Assembly (NCBI RefSeq): GCF_014647115.1
Contig: NZ_BMOO01000005.1
Span: forward strand, 62,001 to 126,000
Length of the DNA: 64,000 bases
Source of the DNA: Halarchaeum rubridurum
GTDB taxonomy: Archaea > Halobacteriota > Halobacteria > Halobacteriales > Halobacteriaceae
Direction: 5' to 3'
Positions within the stretch are counted from its first letter, which is position 1, and every line of letters starts with the position of its first letter. The notes beneath the pieces are model-generated. The model searched no databases. It was not told the origin of the DNA and was given only the letters and a program-made list of their open reading frames with translations. A program made the position numbers and the translations under genes. Below, piece after piece: positions 44,803 to 54,168 of this stretch.

Positions 44803-45141
44803 GTGACCGATACGCCCTCCCGCGCGTTCATCGCCGTCTCCCTCCTCGGGTTCGCCTGCATCGTCGCGGACGCCGCCCTCGACGTCGGAGTTCCGCTCGG
44901 CGTCGCCGGCGGCCTCCTGATCCCCGCGGGCACGTTCGCTCTCGCGTGGTGGAACAGGGCGAACGCCGACCGCGGCTACGCGCTCGTTGTGACAGGGTCC
45001 GCGCTCTGCCTGCTCGGATCGTACGCGTCCGACCTCCTCGATGGGCAGGCCGAACCGTTCGTCGCCGCCGCGCTCACGCTCCTCGGGCTCGGCTGTGTCG
45101 GCGTCGGTGCTCGCACCTACTACGCCGAGTCGGGCGACTGA
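44803..45141 (+). CDS. Small multi-pass membrane protein
   Basis: The 112-residue product starts at GTG (TDTPSRAFIAVSLLGFACIV). It has four hydrophobic stretches that cover most of the chain and a charged end YYAESGD. The function is unknown. Its 3' end overlaps the convergent HTH gene by 22 nt. Confidence 0.7.
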   Translation: MTDTPSRAFIAVSLLGFACIVADAALDVGVPLGVAGGLLIPAGTFALAWWNRANADRGYALVVTGSALCLLGSYASDLLDGQAEPFVAAALTLLGLGCVGVGARTYYAESGD

Positions 45142-45560
45142 TCGAGGAGCGACCCGACGCCCGCCTCGCCCTCGTCGGTGAGTTCGTAGCCGCGCTCGCC
45201 GTACACCTCCGTCTCGGCGACGAGCCCGGCGGCGCGGAACTCCGTGAAGAGCCCGTGGACGTCGCTCTCGCAGAGGTCGTACTCCGAGAGGACCGTCCGG
45301 ACGGGGAGCGCGCCGCGCTCGTGGAGCTCGCAGAGGAGGCCGAGCGCGCGCTCGCTTCGCGCGACGGTGAAGACGCGCCTCGTCGGCTCGGGGACGGCCG
45401 CCGCGGCGGCCTCCAGGGGGTCGACCCCGCCCACCGACTCCAGTTCGTCGGTGGGTAGGTGACGCTCCGCGCCCGTCTCCGGGTCGCGGACGCGGCTGCT
45501 CTCCGCCGACTCCTTCACGAGTAAGTAGGTGTCACCGTCGGCGTCGCGCACGGTTCGCAT
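45120..45560 (-). CDS. Winged-helix protein of the polB neighbourhood
   Basis: The product has 146 residues. A short N-terminal beta region (MRTVRDADGDTYLLVKE) and ERHLPTDELESVGG are followed by a winged helix (RALGLLCELHERGALPVRTV, then LSEYDLCESDVHGLFTEF) and the wing GERGYELTDEGEAG. It is probably a regulator or DNA-binding factor. An upstream in-frame stretch to 45644 is rejected as non-conserved. Confidence 0.72.
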   Translation of the reverse strand: MRTVRDADGDTYLLVKESAESSRVRDPETGAERHLPTDELESVGGVDPLEAAAAAVPEPTRRVFTVARSERALGLLCELHERGALPVRTVLSEYDLCESDVHGLFTEFRAAGLVAETEVYGERGYELTDEGEAGVGSLLDQSPDSA

Positions 45561-45662
45561 ACGTGTCCCGTGGGCCCGCGCGGTGGTAGGCGTGTCGCCT
45601 CCCGCGTCGTGCGGTCGTCCGCGTCGCCGGCCGCCGTCTCTCACTCCGCGTCGTCGCCCCTC

Positions 45663-45992
45663 TCACTCGGCATCGCCGTTCGCATCGTCGGCCGGCTCGT
45701 CGTGCTCGCCGGCGTCGATGGCGCGCTGGACGCGCCGGTAGGTGACGAAGCCGTAGGCGAGGCCGGCGAAGCCGACGGCGGCGAGGCCGCCGCCGAGGAG
45801 GAGCCGCCCGCGGAAGTAGAGGAACATGAGACCGAGCGCCGCCGCGAGGATGGCGAGGTTGAAGACGACGACGAGGTAGACGAACTGGCGCTGAAGCGGG
45901 TCGCTCAGGTCGACGTCGGGGGACTCCTCGTCGGCCTCCGCGTCCTCGACGTCGCCGTCGTCGGCGCTCTCGGGCTTCAGCGAGTCGAACAC
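45663..45992 (-). CDS. Two-helix membrane protein of the polB neighbourhood
   Basis: The 109-residue product starts at GTG. An acidic N-terminal part (to about 30) precedes FVYLVVVFNLAILAAALGLMF and LLLGGGLAAVGFAGLAYGFV, and an acidic tail follows. The function is unknown. Similar small genes often accompany haloarchaeal polB. Confidence 0.7.
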   Translation of the reverse strand: MFDSLKPESADDGDVEDAEADEESPDVDLSDPLQRQFVYLVVVFNLAILAAALGLMFLYFRGRLLLGGGLAAVGFAGLAYGFVTYRRVQRAIDAGEHDEPADDANGDAE

Positions 45993-46031
45993 GAACGGAG
46001 AAGCGACAGCGAGCGTAAAGAGCGTTGCTAG

Positions 46032-46217
46032 TTATCGCTGGTCGCCCAGCGGGACCGCGTGCGTCGCCTTCAGCCACGCGAGCGGGTTCTCCGAGTCGTA
46101 GAGTACGACCCCGTCGGTCGTGTCGTAGGTCTCGATACCGTCTCGGGGGTCGTCGCCTTCGGGGAGCTGGGGGACGTTGTTCCCGCGCTCGTCGTCCTGC
46201 GTGGCGTTGTCGGACAC
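46032..46217 (-). CDS. 61-residue acidic protein divergent from polB
   Basis: The start SDNATQDDERGNNVPQLPEG is followed by YDTTDGVVLYDSENPLAWLK and ATHAVPLGDQR. A GTG at 46217 follows GAGGTG, a fair SD; a GTG three codons upstream at 46226 is an alternative closer to the TATA box. The conserved-looking core VVLYDSENPLAWLKATHAV suggests a folded mini-domain of unknown role. Confidence 0.65.
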   Translation of the reverse strand: MSDNATQDDERGNNVPQLPEGDDPRDGIETYDTTDGVVLYDSENPLAWLKATHAVPLGDQR

Positions 46218-46254
46218 GTCGTTCACCTCTGACCTATGGTATGGAGTACCACGG

Positions 46255-46260
46255 TATATA
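46255..46260 (-). promoter_or_regulatory. TATA box of the 61-residue gene
   Basis: TATATA lies 38-43 nt from the GTG at 46217, or 29-34 nt from the one at 46226. The 152-nt divergent gap also serves polB. Confidence 0.5.
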
Positions 46261-46378
46261 CCTTTCCCCCGTCCGGCGGTCGGTCGCCGCCGTCGTGTCT
46301 CCCGGTTCTGCCGGCCGCGCGGACGGCGCGACGCGCGAAGGCGCGGGCTTTTAGGAACGCGGGCGCAAGCAACGCACA

Positions 46379-49300
46379 ATGAGTAACGCGAGTCTCTCCG
46401 ACTTCTCCTCGGGGACGAACGACGGGGGCGGCGACGGCGACGGTGACGCGTCGGCCCCGCGGCCCGACGAGGAGGCGCGCTACGTCGCCGGCGACGACGA
46501 CCCGGTCGTCAGCGAGGTGTTCGACGCCGAATCCGGCGCGCTCCCCGACGTCGACACCACCCTCGACCTGATGGTGACGCAGGTCGACTACACCGTCGAG
46601 GGCTCCGGCGAGCGCGAGCGGCCCGTCATCCACGTCTTCGGCCGGACGAGCGACGACGAGACCGAGCACGTCCGCGTCCACGGCTTCCGGCCGTACTTCT
46701 ACGCGCCCACCGACTCGCTCACCGAGGACGACCTCGCAAAGGACGTCATCACCGGCCACGAGGAAGGCTACGAGTCGATTCGCGGGGACGCCCTCACGAA
46801 GATATTCGGGCGCACCCCGCGCGACGTCGGGACCATCCGCGACGAGTACGACCACTACGAGGCGGACATCCTCTTCCCGAACCGCTTCCTCATCGACAAG
46901 GACGTCAACAGCGGCGTCCGCGTGCCCGCCCGCCGCGCCGAGAGCGACGGCGCGCTCGTCGTCCGCCACGACGAGGTCGAGGCCGTCGAAGCCGAGGCCG
47001 ACCTCCGCGTCAACACCTTCGACATCGAGGTCGACGACCGCAACGGCTTCCCCGAGGAGGGCGAGGAGCCCATCGTCTGTCTCTCCAGCCACGACAGCTA
47101 CCGCGACGAGTATATCGCGTGGCTCTACGACGCCCCCGAGGGCGACGCGCCCGCCCCCGACGCCCTCGCCGACTACGACCTGCTCGACGACGCCGCGGAC
47201 GCGACCCTCGACGTCCGCGTCTTCGAGACCGAGGAGGCGATGCTCGACGCCTTCCTCGCGTACGTCGAGGAGACCGACCCGGACGTCCTCTCCGGGTGGA
47301 ACTTCGACGACTTCGACGCCCCCTACTTCATCGACCGCCTCGACGCCCTCGACGGCGGGACCGAGCGGAACCTCTCCTACCACCGCCTCTCGCGCGTGAA
47401 CGAGGTCTGGCGCTCCGACTGGCAGGGCCCGAACGTCAAAGGGAGAGTGGTCTTCGACCTCCTCTACGCCTACCAGCGCACGCAGTTCTCCGAGCTCGAC
47501 TCCTACCGACTCGACGCGGTCGGCGAGCAGGAGCTCGGCGTCGGCAAGGAGCGCTACGCGGGCGACATCGGCGACCTCTGGGAGGACGACCCCGAACGCC
47601 TCCTGGAGTACAACCTCCGCGACGTCGAACTCTGCGTCGAGATCGACAACAAACAGGACGTCATCTCCTTCTGGGAGGAGGTCTCGACCTTCGTCGGCTG
47701 TAAGCTGGAGGACGCGACGACGCCCGGCGACGCCGTCGACGTCTACGTCCTCCACAAGGCCCACGGACGCTTCGCGCTCCCCTCGAAGGGGCGACAGGAG
47801 TCGGAGGAGTACGAGGGCGGCGCCGTCTTCGACCCCATCACGGGCGTGAAGGAGAACGTGACGGTGCTCGACCTCAAGAGCCTCTACCCGATGTCGATGA
47901 TGACCATCAACGCCTCCCCGGAGACGAAGGTCGACCCCGACGAGTACGCGGGCGACACCTTCCGCGCGCCCAACGGGACGCACTTCCGGGAGGAGCCCGA
48001 CGGCATCATCCGCGAGATCATCGACGAAACGCTCACAGAGCGCGAGGAGAAGAAGGGCCTGCGCAACGACCACGACCCCGGCTCGAACGAGTACGAGCGC
48101 TACGACCGCCAGCAGGCCGCCGTGAAGGTCATCATGAACTGTTTCACGCCGGACACGGACGTCCTGACGCCGGAGGGCGTGCGGAACATCCGCGACCTCG
48201 ACGTCGGCGACGTCGTCTACTCGCTCGACCCGGAGACGATGCGGATGGAGGAGAAGCCGGTCGTCGAGACGCACGCGTACCCCGACTACCGAGGCGACCT
48301 CGTCGACATCGAGACGAGCAAGACCGACTTCCGCGTCACGCCGAACCACCGGATGCTCGTCCGGAAGGACGACACGAACGGTGCGTCGTGGGACGACTTC
48401 CGCTTCGTCGAGGCGGGGGACTTGAACGACGCGTCGCACTACGAGATGCCCCACGACTGGTCGATGGACCACGGCGACCCCATCGACGAGATCGACCTCA
48501 CCGAGTACGTCGACGGCGACTACGAGGTGTGGGTCCGGCCCGACGTCCACGGGAGGACGTTCACGTCCGAACTCGGCTGGACGCCGCGGCGCGTCCCGAA
48601 AGCCGACGTCGGGCAGGTCGGCTACGTCTTCACGGCCGAGGAGTTCGAGGAGCACCGCGAGTACGTCGAGTCGGTCTGCGAGACGAGCTTCGTCCACCGC
48701 GAGTCCGGTCGGAAGTGGGTCCCCCGAACGTACGACGGCGACGACTTCCTCGACCTGCTCGCGTGGTACGTCACCGAGGGGTCTGTGTACACGTCCGAGG
48801 ACAAGCAGTTCGGAGAGAACTTCCGCGGGTCCGCGACGACGATCCAGATCGCGCAGAACGCCGTCGCGGACGGTGGCGATACGGACGACCACGCGACCAT
48901 CGGTGCGCTCCTCGACCGGATGGGGTTCGACTACTACGTCGACGAGAAGGGCTATCAGTTCACTTCGAAACTCCTCGGGGACTTCCTCGAAGCGTTGTGC
49001 GGCGAGGACAGCTTCGAGAAACGGATTCCCGAGTTCGTCTTCGACGCGAGCGAGGCGCAGAAGCGGCGCTTCCTCGACGCGCTCGTCGCCGGCGACGGCG
49101 ACCGGCAGGTGAACTCGTGGCGCTACACGACGTCGAGCGACGGACTCCGCGACGACGTCCTCCGTCTGTGTGCGCATCTCGGCGAGACGGCGAGCTACAA
49201 CCGCGACAGCGGCTCGTGGCGGGTCTTCTGCACCGAGGGGGCGAAGAACTCGTTCCGGATGCACCGGAGCGGCGGGACGAGCACCGCCGACGACGGCGTC

Positions 49301-50338
49301 TACTGCGTCACCGTCGAGGACAACCACACGCTCCTCGCCGGCCGGAACGGGACGTTCCAGTTCGTCGGTCAATCCCTCTACGGCGTCCTCGGCTGGGAGC
49401 GCTTCCGGCTCTACGACAAGGAGATGGGCGCCGCCGTCACCGCGACGGGCCGCGAAGTCATCGAGTTCACCGAGGAGGCCGCCAACGAAAAAGACAAATA
49501 TGTGATATATGGAGACACTGACAGCGTTATGTTAGAACTCGGAGGTGATGTGTCGAAGGACGAGGCCGTCGAGCAGTCCTTCGACCTCGCCGAGTACATC
49601 AACGACCGCTACGACGTCTTCGCACTCGAAGAGCTCGACGCGGCCGTCCATCACTTCCAGATCGAGTTCGAGAAGCTATACAGGAGATTCTTCCAGGCGG
49701 GCAAGAAGAAGCGCTACGCGGGCCACATCGTCTGGAAGGAGGGGAAGGACGTCGACGACATCGACATCACGGGCTTCGAGTACAAGCGAAGCGACATCGC
49801 GCCGATCACGAAGGACGTGCAAAAGGACGTCATCGACATGATCGTCCACGGCGAGGACACCGACGCGGTGAAGGAGTACGTCCACGGCGTCGTGGAGGAC
49901 TTCCGGAGCGGCGACGTCGACCTCGACGACGTCGGTATCCCGGGGGGCATCGGGAAGCGCCTCGACAACTACGACACGGACACCGCGCAGGTCCGCGGCG
50001 CGAAGTACGCGAACCTCCTGTTGGGGACGAACTTCCAGCGGGGGTCGAAACCCAAGCGACTCTACTTGGAGAAGGTCCACCCCGAGTTCTTCCGGGAGCT
50101 GGAGGAGGAGAACCCGAAGCTCGTCGAGGACCCCCTCTACATCGAGTTCAAGCGCGACCCGGACGTCATCTGCTACGAGTACGCGGACCAGATTCCCGAG
50201 GCCTTCGAGGTGGACTGGGAGACGATGCTGGAGAAGACGCTGAAAGGGCCCATCGAACGCATCACGGAGGCCCTCGGCGTCTCGTGGGACGAGGTCGAGA
50301 GCGGGCAGACCCAGACCGGCCTCGGGAGCTACATGTGA
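46379..50338 (+). CDS. polB: DNA polymerase B with an intein
   Basis: The precursor has 1319 residues and the spliced polymerase would have 908. It has an acidic N-terminal tail, exonuclease motifs (NTFDIEVDD, LSGWNFDDFDAPYF), polymerase motif A VLDLKSLYPMSMM, motif B KVIMN/SLYGVLGWE (split by the intein) and motif C YVIYGDTDSVML. The end QTQTGLGSYM fits a PCNA-interacting peptide (QxxLxxYM). It is the replicative/repair family B enzyme of haloarchaea. Motif C DNA is unusually AT-rich. Rare AGA/AGG/CTA codons also occur near 49674. Confidence 0.95.
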   Translation: MSNASLSDFSSGTNDGGGDGDGDASAPRPDEEARYVAGDDDPVVSEVFDAESGALPDVDTTLDLMVTQVDYTVEGSGERERPVIHVFGRTSDDETEHVRVHGFRPYFYAPTDSLTEDDLAKDVITGHEEGYESIRGDALTKIFGRTPRDVGTIRDEYDHYEADILFPNRFLIDKDVNSGVRVPARRAESDGALVVRHDEVEAVEAEADLRVNTFDIEVDDRNGFPEEGEEPIVCLSSHDSYRDEYIAWLYDAPEGDAPAPDALADYDLLDDAADATLDVRVFETEEAMLDAFLAYVEETDPDVLSGWNFDDFDAPYFIDRLDALDGGTERNLSYHRLSRVNEVWRSDWQGPNVKGRVVFDLLYAYQRTQFSELDSYRLDAVGEQELGVGKERYAGDIGDLWEDDPERLLEYNLRDVELCVEIDNKQDVISFWEEVSTFVGCKLEDATTPGDAVDVYVLHKAHGRFALPSKGRQESEEYEGGAVFDPITGVKENVTVLDLKSLYPMSMMTINASPETKVDPDEYAGDTFRAPNGTHFREEPDGIIREIIDETLTEREEKKGLRNDHDPGSNEYERYDRQQAAVKVIMNCFTPDTDVLTPEGVRNIRDLDVGDVVYSLDPETMRMEEKPVVETHAYPDYRGDLVDIETSKTDFRVTPNHRMLVRKDDTNGASWDDFRFVEAGDLNDASHYEMPHDWSMDHGDPIDEIDLTEYVDGDYEVWVRPDVHGRTFTSELGWTPRRVPKADVGQVGYVFTAEEFEEHREYVESVCETSFVHRESGRKWVPRTYDGDDFLDLLAWYVTEGSVYTSEDKQFGENFRGSATTIQIAQNAVADGGDTDDHATIGALLDRMGFDYYVDEKGYQFTSKLLGDFLEALCGEDSFEKRIPEFVFDASEAQKRRFLDALVAGDGDRQVNSWRYTTSSDGLRDDVLRLCAHLGETASYNRDSGSWRVFCTEGAKNSFRMHRSGGTSTADDGVYCVTVEDNHTLLAGRNGTFQFVGQSLYGVLGWERFRLYDKEMGAAVTATGREVIEFTEEAANEKDKYVIYGDTDSVMLELGGDVSKDEAVEQSFDLAEYINDRYDVFALEELDAAVHHFQIEFEKLYRRFFQAGKKKRYAGHIVWKEGKDVDDIDITGFEYKRSDIAPITKDVQKDVIDMIVHGEDTDAVKEYVHGVVEDFRSGDVDLDDVGIPGGIGKRLDNYDTDTAQVRGAKYANLLLGTNFQRGSKPKRLYLEKVHPEFFRELEEENPKLVEDPLYIEFKRDPDVICYEYADQIPEAFEVDWETMLEKTLKGPIERITEALGVSWDEVESGQTQTGLGSYM
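48140..49372 (+). other. Intein in PolB motif B, with homing endonuclease
   Basis: The intein has 411 residues. The N-terminus CFTPDTDVLTPEGVRNIRDL carries the nucleophile Cys and block A. Block B is DFRVTPNHRMLV (TxxH form). The two dodecapeptides LLDLLAWYVTEGS-like and FLDALVAGDGD mark a LAGLIDADG endonuclease. Block F/G is VYCVTVEDNHTLLAGRNGTF, then QFVGQ, followed by Ser of the extein. The last intein residue is Gln, not the usual Asn. The insertion point is the N/SLYG bond of motif B, a known intein site in archaeal PolB. Confidence 0.93.
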
Positions 50339-50465
50339 CCTGCGGGCGTTTCGCGTGCCGACGGTTCACGTAACCGAAAAGAGTTTTTCCGGTCCGGGAA
50401 ATCGAGGGGGTTGGTTCCGAAACGTTAATCCCGCGCGCGTGCGTTTATTCGAGACGACCCAACCA

Positions 50466-51377
50466 ATGGCCACGATCGAGCTCAAGAACGTTCACGCGGA
50501 AGTCGCCGAGGGGGACGAACAGATCCTCCACGGCGTCGATCTGGAGGTCGAATCCGGCGAGATTCACGCCCTGATGGGCCCCAACGGGAGTGGGAAGTCC
50601 ACCACGTCGAAGGTCATCGCGGGCCACCCGGCCTACCAGGTGACCGAGGGCGAGATTCTCCTCCACCTCGAAGCCGACGATTTCGACGGCATCGAGGAAA
50701 TCCCCGAGGACGCCCGTACGTGGGACCTCCTCGACCTGGAACCGAACGAGCGCGCGGCGCTCGGCGTCTTCCTCGCCTTCCAGTACCCGGCGGAGATCGA
50801 GGGCGTCACGATGACGAACTTCCTCCGCACGGCCCTCAACGCGAAGATCGAGGAGCGCGACGAGCTCCTCTTCGGTGAGGACGAGGAGGACGAAGCGGGG
50901 GAGGACGAAGCGGGCTACGACACCTCCCCGATGGAGGGGAACGTCGACGACGGCGAGGTCGGCGTCGCCGAGTTCCAGCAGCTCCTCAAGGAGAAGATGG
51001 AGCTCCTCGACATGGACGAGAAGTTCGCGCAGCGCTACCTCAACGCCGGCTTCTCCGGCGGTGAGAAGAAACAGAACGAGGTCCTGCAGGCGGCCATCCT
51101 CGAACCCACCATCGCGGTGCTCGACGAGATCGACTCCGGTCTCGACATCGACCGCCTCCAGGACGTCGCGGACGGCATCAACGCCCTCCGCGACGAGCAG
51201 GGCACCGGCGTCCTGCAGATCACGCACTACCAGCGCATCCTCGACTACGTCGAACCCGACACCGTCCACATCATGCTCGACGGCGAGATCGTGAAGGAGG
51301 GCGGTCCCGAGCTCGCAGCCGAGCTCGAGGACAAGGGGTACGACTGGGTGCGCGAACAGGTCTACAACGCGGCTTAA
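50466..51377 (+). CDS. sufC: Fe-S cluster assembly ATPase SufC
   Basis: The 303-residue product has Walker A ALMGPNGSGKSTTSKVIAG, the signature FSGGEKKQNEVLQAAILEP, Walker B AVLDEIDSGLDI and the switch His in ITHYQR. Compared with bacterial SufC it has an acidic insert (about 130-165, EDEEDEAGEDEAGYD). It powers the SufBCD scaffold. It is first of sufCBD; an upstream in-frame stretch is rejected. Confidence 0.95.
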   Translation: MATIELKNVHAEVAEGDEQILHGVDLEVESGEIHALMGPNGSGKSTTSKVIAGHPAYQVTEGEILLHLEADDFDGIEEIPEDARTWDLLDLEPNERAALGVFLAFQYPAEIEGVTMTNFLRTALNAKIEERDELLFGEDEEDEAGEDEAGYDTSPMEGNVDDGEVGVAEFQQLLKEKMELLDMDEKFAQRYLNAGFSGGEKKQNEVLQAAILEPTIAVLDEIDSGLDIDRLQDVADGINALRDEQGTGVLQITHYQRILDYVEPDTVHIMLDGEIVKEGGPELAAELEDKGYDWVREQVYNAA

Positions 51378-51389
51378 ACTACACACGTA

Positions 51390-52817
51390 ATGAGTTCAGA
51401 AGAGAACCTACAGGAGACGGACACCGAGGCGCGCTTCGAGTTCAAGAAAGAGGAGCACTCGGCGTTCGAGTCCGGGAAGGGCCTCACCGAGGAGACGATC
51501 CGACTGATCTCCGAGGACAAGGACGAGCCCGACTGGATGCTCGAGCGCCGTCTGCGCGCGCTGGAGCAGTACCAGAAGATGCCGATGCCGACGGATTGGC
51601 CGGGCCAGCCCGACCTCTCCGAGCTCGACGTCGAGGAGATCGTTCCCTACATCCGCCCCGACGTCGAGACGCGCGGCGGCGCGGAGAACTGGGAGGACCT
51701 CCCGGACGAGATTCAGGACACCTTCGAGAAGCTCGGTATCCCGGAGGCGGAGCGCGAGGCGCTCAGCGGCGTCGGCGCGCAGTACGAGTCCGAGGTCGTC
51801 TACCAGAACATGCAGGAGCGCTGGGAGGAGAAGGGCGTCATCTTCTGCAACATGGACGAGGCCGTCCAGGAGCACGAGGACCTCGTCAAGGAGCACTTCA
51901 TGACGAACTGCGTGCCCGCCTCCGACAACAAGTTCGCGGCGCTCCACGGCGCGGTCTGGAGCGGTGGCTCCTTCGTCTACATCCCCGAGGACGTCACGGT
52001 CGAGATGCCGGTGCAGGCCTACTTCCGGATGAACTCGGAGGGGATGGGCCAGTTCGAGCACACGCTCATCATCGCCGAGCCCGGCAGCGAGGTCCACTAC
52101 ATCGAGGGCTGTTCGGCCCCGAAGTACGGCACCCACAACCTCCACAGCGGTGGCGTCGAGGTCTTCGTGAAGGAGGACGCCCACGTGCAGTACTCGACCG
52201 TCCAGAACTGGTCGAAGAACACGTTCAACCTCAACACGAAGCGCGCCATCGTCGAGGAGAACGGCACGATGGAGTGGGTCTCCGGCAGCATGGGCTCGAA
52301 GGCCACGATGCTCTACCCCTGCTCCATCCTGAAGGGCCGCGGCGCGACGGACAACCACATCACCATCGCCTTCGCGGGCGAGGGCCAGGACATCGACACC
52401 GGCGCGAAGGTCTACCACAACGCGCCCGACACGAAGTCCACCATCGAGTCGAAGTCCATCAGCAAGGACGGCGGCCGCACGAACTACCGCGGCCTCGTCC
52501 ACATCGCGGACGGCGCGGAGGACTCCAGCACGTCCGTCGAGTGCGACGCGCTGATGTTCGACAACGAGTCCACCAGCGACACGATGCCGTACATGGAGAT
52601 CAACGAGTCCAAAGTCGACGTCGCCCACGAGGCCACTGTGGGGAAGATCGGCGACGAGGACGTCTTCTACCTCCAGAGCCGCGGCCTCGACGACGACGAC
52701 GCGAAGCAGATGATCGTCGCCGGCTTCATCGAGCCGATCACGGAGGAACTGCCCATCGAGTACGCGGTCGAACTCAACCGCCTCATCGAGCTCGAAATGG
52801 AGGGCTCGCTCGGGTAA
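51390..52817 (+). CDS. sufB: Fe-S cluster assembly scaffold SufB
   Basis: The 475-residue product has FEFKKEEHSAFESGKGLTEE, YQNMQERWEEKGVIFCNMDEA, EGCSAPKYGTHNLHSGGVEV with the Cys, and the beta-helix core KVYHNAPDTKSTIESKSIS to YLQSRGLDDDDAKQMIVAGF. It forms the scaffold with SufC and SufD. It lies 12 nt after sufC. Confidence 0.96.
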   Translation: MSSEENLQETDTEARFEFKKEEHSAFESGKGLTEETIRLISEDKDEPDWMLERRLRALEQYQKMPMPTDWPGQPDLSELDVEEIVPYIRPDVETRGGAENWEDLPDEIQDTFEKLGIPEAEREALSGVGAQYESEVVYQNMQERWEEKGVIFCNMDEAVQEHEDLVKEHFMTNCVPASDNKFAALHGAVWSGGSFVYIPEDVTVEMPVQAYFRMNSEGMGQFEHTLIIAEPGSEVHYIEGCSAPKYGTHNLHSGGVEVFVKEDAHVQYSTVQNWSKNTFNLNTKRAIVEENGTMEWVSGSMGSKATMLYPCSILKGRGATDNHITIAFAGEGQDIDTGAKVYHNAPDTKSTIESKSISKDGGRTNYRGLVHIADGAEDSSTSVECDALMFDNESTSDTMPYMEINESKVDVAHEATVGKIGDEDVFYLQSRGLDDDDAKQMIVAGFIEPITEELPIEYAVELNRLIELEMEGSLG

Positions 52818-52818
52818 C

Positions 52819-54045
52819 ATGAGCGGCGCAACACGGTTCCACGCCGGCATCGACGTGGAGACGGTCGAGCGCATCGCCGAGGAGCGCAACGAGCCGAAGT
52901 GGCTCCGCGCGAAGCGCCTCGAAGCCCTCGAGGCGCTCCCCGACCTCGACTACCCGGACGTCATCCAGACGCCCGGCCGGACGTGGACGAACCTCGACGA
53001 CCTCGACTTCGAGGCGCTCGTTGAGCCGTTCGACCAGACGGAGGAGAAGGACTGGGTCGCGGACGACCAGGCGACCGTGGTGCCGTTCCACGAGGCGCTG
53101 AACGACGCGGACCTCGAGGAGCTCGTCCGCGAGCACTTCGGGTCGGTCGTCGACCCCGAGGAGAACCGGCTGACGGCGCTCTCCACCGCGCTCTTCACGA
53201 CGGGGACGGTCATCTACGTCCCGTCGAACGTCGACGCCGAGGACGTGAAGATTCGGACGACGATGAACGGGCAGTCCCTGTTCAACTACACGCTCGTCGT
53301 CACCGAGCAGAACTCCTCGGTCACGATTCTCGAACGGCAGGACACCGGTGCCGACGCCGACGAGAGCGAGGAGCGCTACTACTCGGGCATCGTCGAGGTC
53401 GACGCGGGCGAGAACTCGTACGTCCAGTACGGCTCCCTGCAGGACTTCGATCAGTCCACCTACAACTACACGCTCAAGCGCGGCGTCACCGACACCTACT
53501 CCACGGTCAACTGGATCGAGGGCAACCTCGGGTCGCGCCTGACGAAGACCGAGGTGTCGACGCTCCTGGAGGGCGACTCCTCGGAGACGAAGATCGTCGG
53601 CGCGTTCTTCGGCCACGACGACCAGCACTTCGACCTCGACTCGAAGGTCTGGCACCGCGCCGAGCACACGACCGCGGACCTCGTGACGCGCGGCGTCATC
53701 GACGACGTGGCGCGCTCCGTCTACGAGGGCGTCCAGGACGTCGGCGAGGGCGCGTGGGACACGAACTCCTACCAGCGCGAGAACACGCTGATGCTCAGTG
53801 ACGAGTCCGAGGCGGACGCGTCGCCGAAGCTCATCATCAACAACCACGACACCGAAGCGAGTCACTCCGCGACGGTCGGTCAGATAGACCAGGAGGACCT
53901 CTTCTACATGGAGGGGCGCGCGATTCCCGAGGGGACCGCGAAGAACATGCTCGTCGAGGGCTTCTTCGTCCCCGTCCTCGAGGAGGTCGAGGTCGACGAG
54001 CTCCGCGAGGACCTCGAAGAGCGGATTCACGAGCGTCTCCACTGA
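52819..54045 (+). CDS. sufD: Fe-S cluster assembly protein SufD
   Basis: The 408-residue product has VQYGSLQDFDQSTYNYTLKR, a beta-helix to HDTEASHSATVGQIDQEDLF, and YMEGRAIPEGTAKNMLVEGF with a C-terminal helix pair. The His in HDTEASH fits SufD metal handling. It begins one base after the sufB stop. It is the partner of SufB in the scaffold. Confidence 0.95.
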   Translation: MSGATRFHAGIDVETVERIAEERNEPKWLRAKRLEALEALPDLDYPDVIQTPGRTWTNLDDLDFEALVEPFDQTEEKDWVADDQATVVPFHEALNDADLEELVREHFGSVVDPEENRLTALSTALFTTGTVIYVPSNVDAEDVKIRTTMNGQSLFNYTLVVTEQNSSVTILERQDTGADADESEERYYSGIVEVDAGENSYVQYGSLQDFDQSTYNYTLKRGVTDTYSTVNWIEGNLGSRLTKTEVSTLLEGDSSETKIVGAFFGHDDQHFDLDSKVWHRAEHTTADLVTRGVIDDVARSVYEGVQDVGEGAWDTNSYQRENTLMLSDESEADASPKLIINNHDTEASHSATVGQIDQEDLFYMEGRAIPEGTAKNMLVEGFFVPVLEEVEVDELREDLEERIHERLH

Positions 54046-54132
54046 CGCGGTCCGCCACGCTCCGTCTTCTCACCCCGTTTCGCGTCGCCGTCGGTGAAAG
54101 CGCTTAGGTACTCGCTCCACATAGGGTGGCGT

Positions 54133-54168
54133 ATGCGACCGAACGCACGACACGAGGGAGGACCGTGA
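54133..54168 (+). CDS. Candidate 11-residue leader peptide before the ferritin-like gene
   Basis: The mini-ORF MRPNARHEGGP ends in a TGA that overlaps the GTG start of the next gene (GTGA). Its ATG is about 25 nt after a TATA-like CTTAGGTA and could be read leaderless. It contains the SD GGAGG of the next gene. Confidence 0.4.
   Translation: MRPNARHEGGP

Noticed and set aside
46223-49372. Long minus-strand open frame opposite polB
   Set aside because: The composition (Val, Asp, Arg, Leu runs) is typical of an antisense frame in GC-rich DNA, and all conserved motifs lie on the plus strand.
49674-49690. Second intein scar at the rare codons CTA-TAC-AGG-AGA
   Set aside because: The patch is too short and does not fall on a known intein insertion motif; it is noted only in the polB entry.
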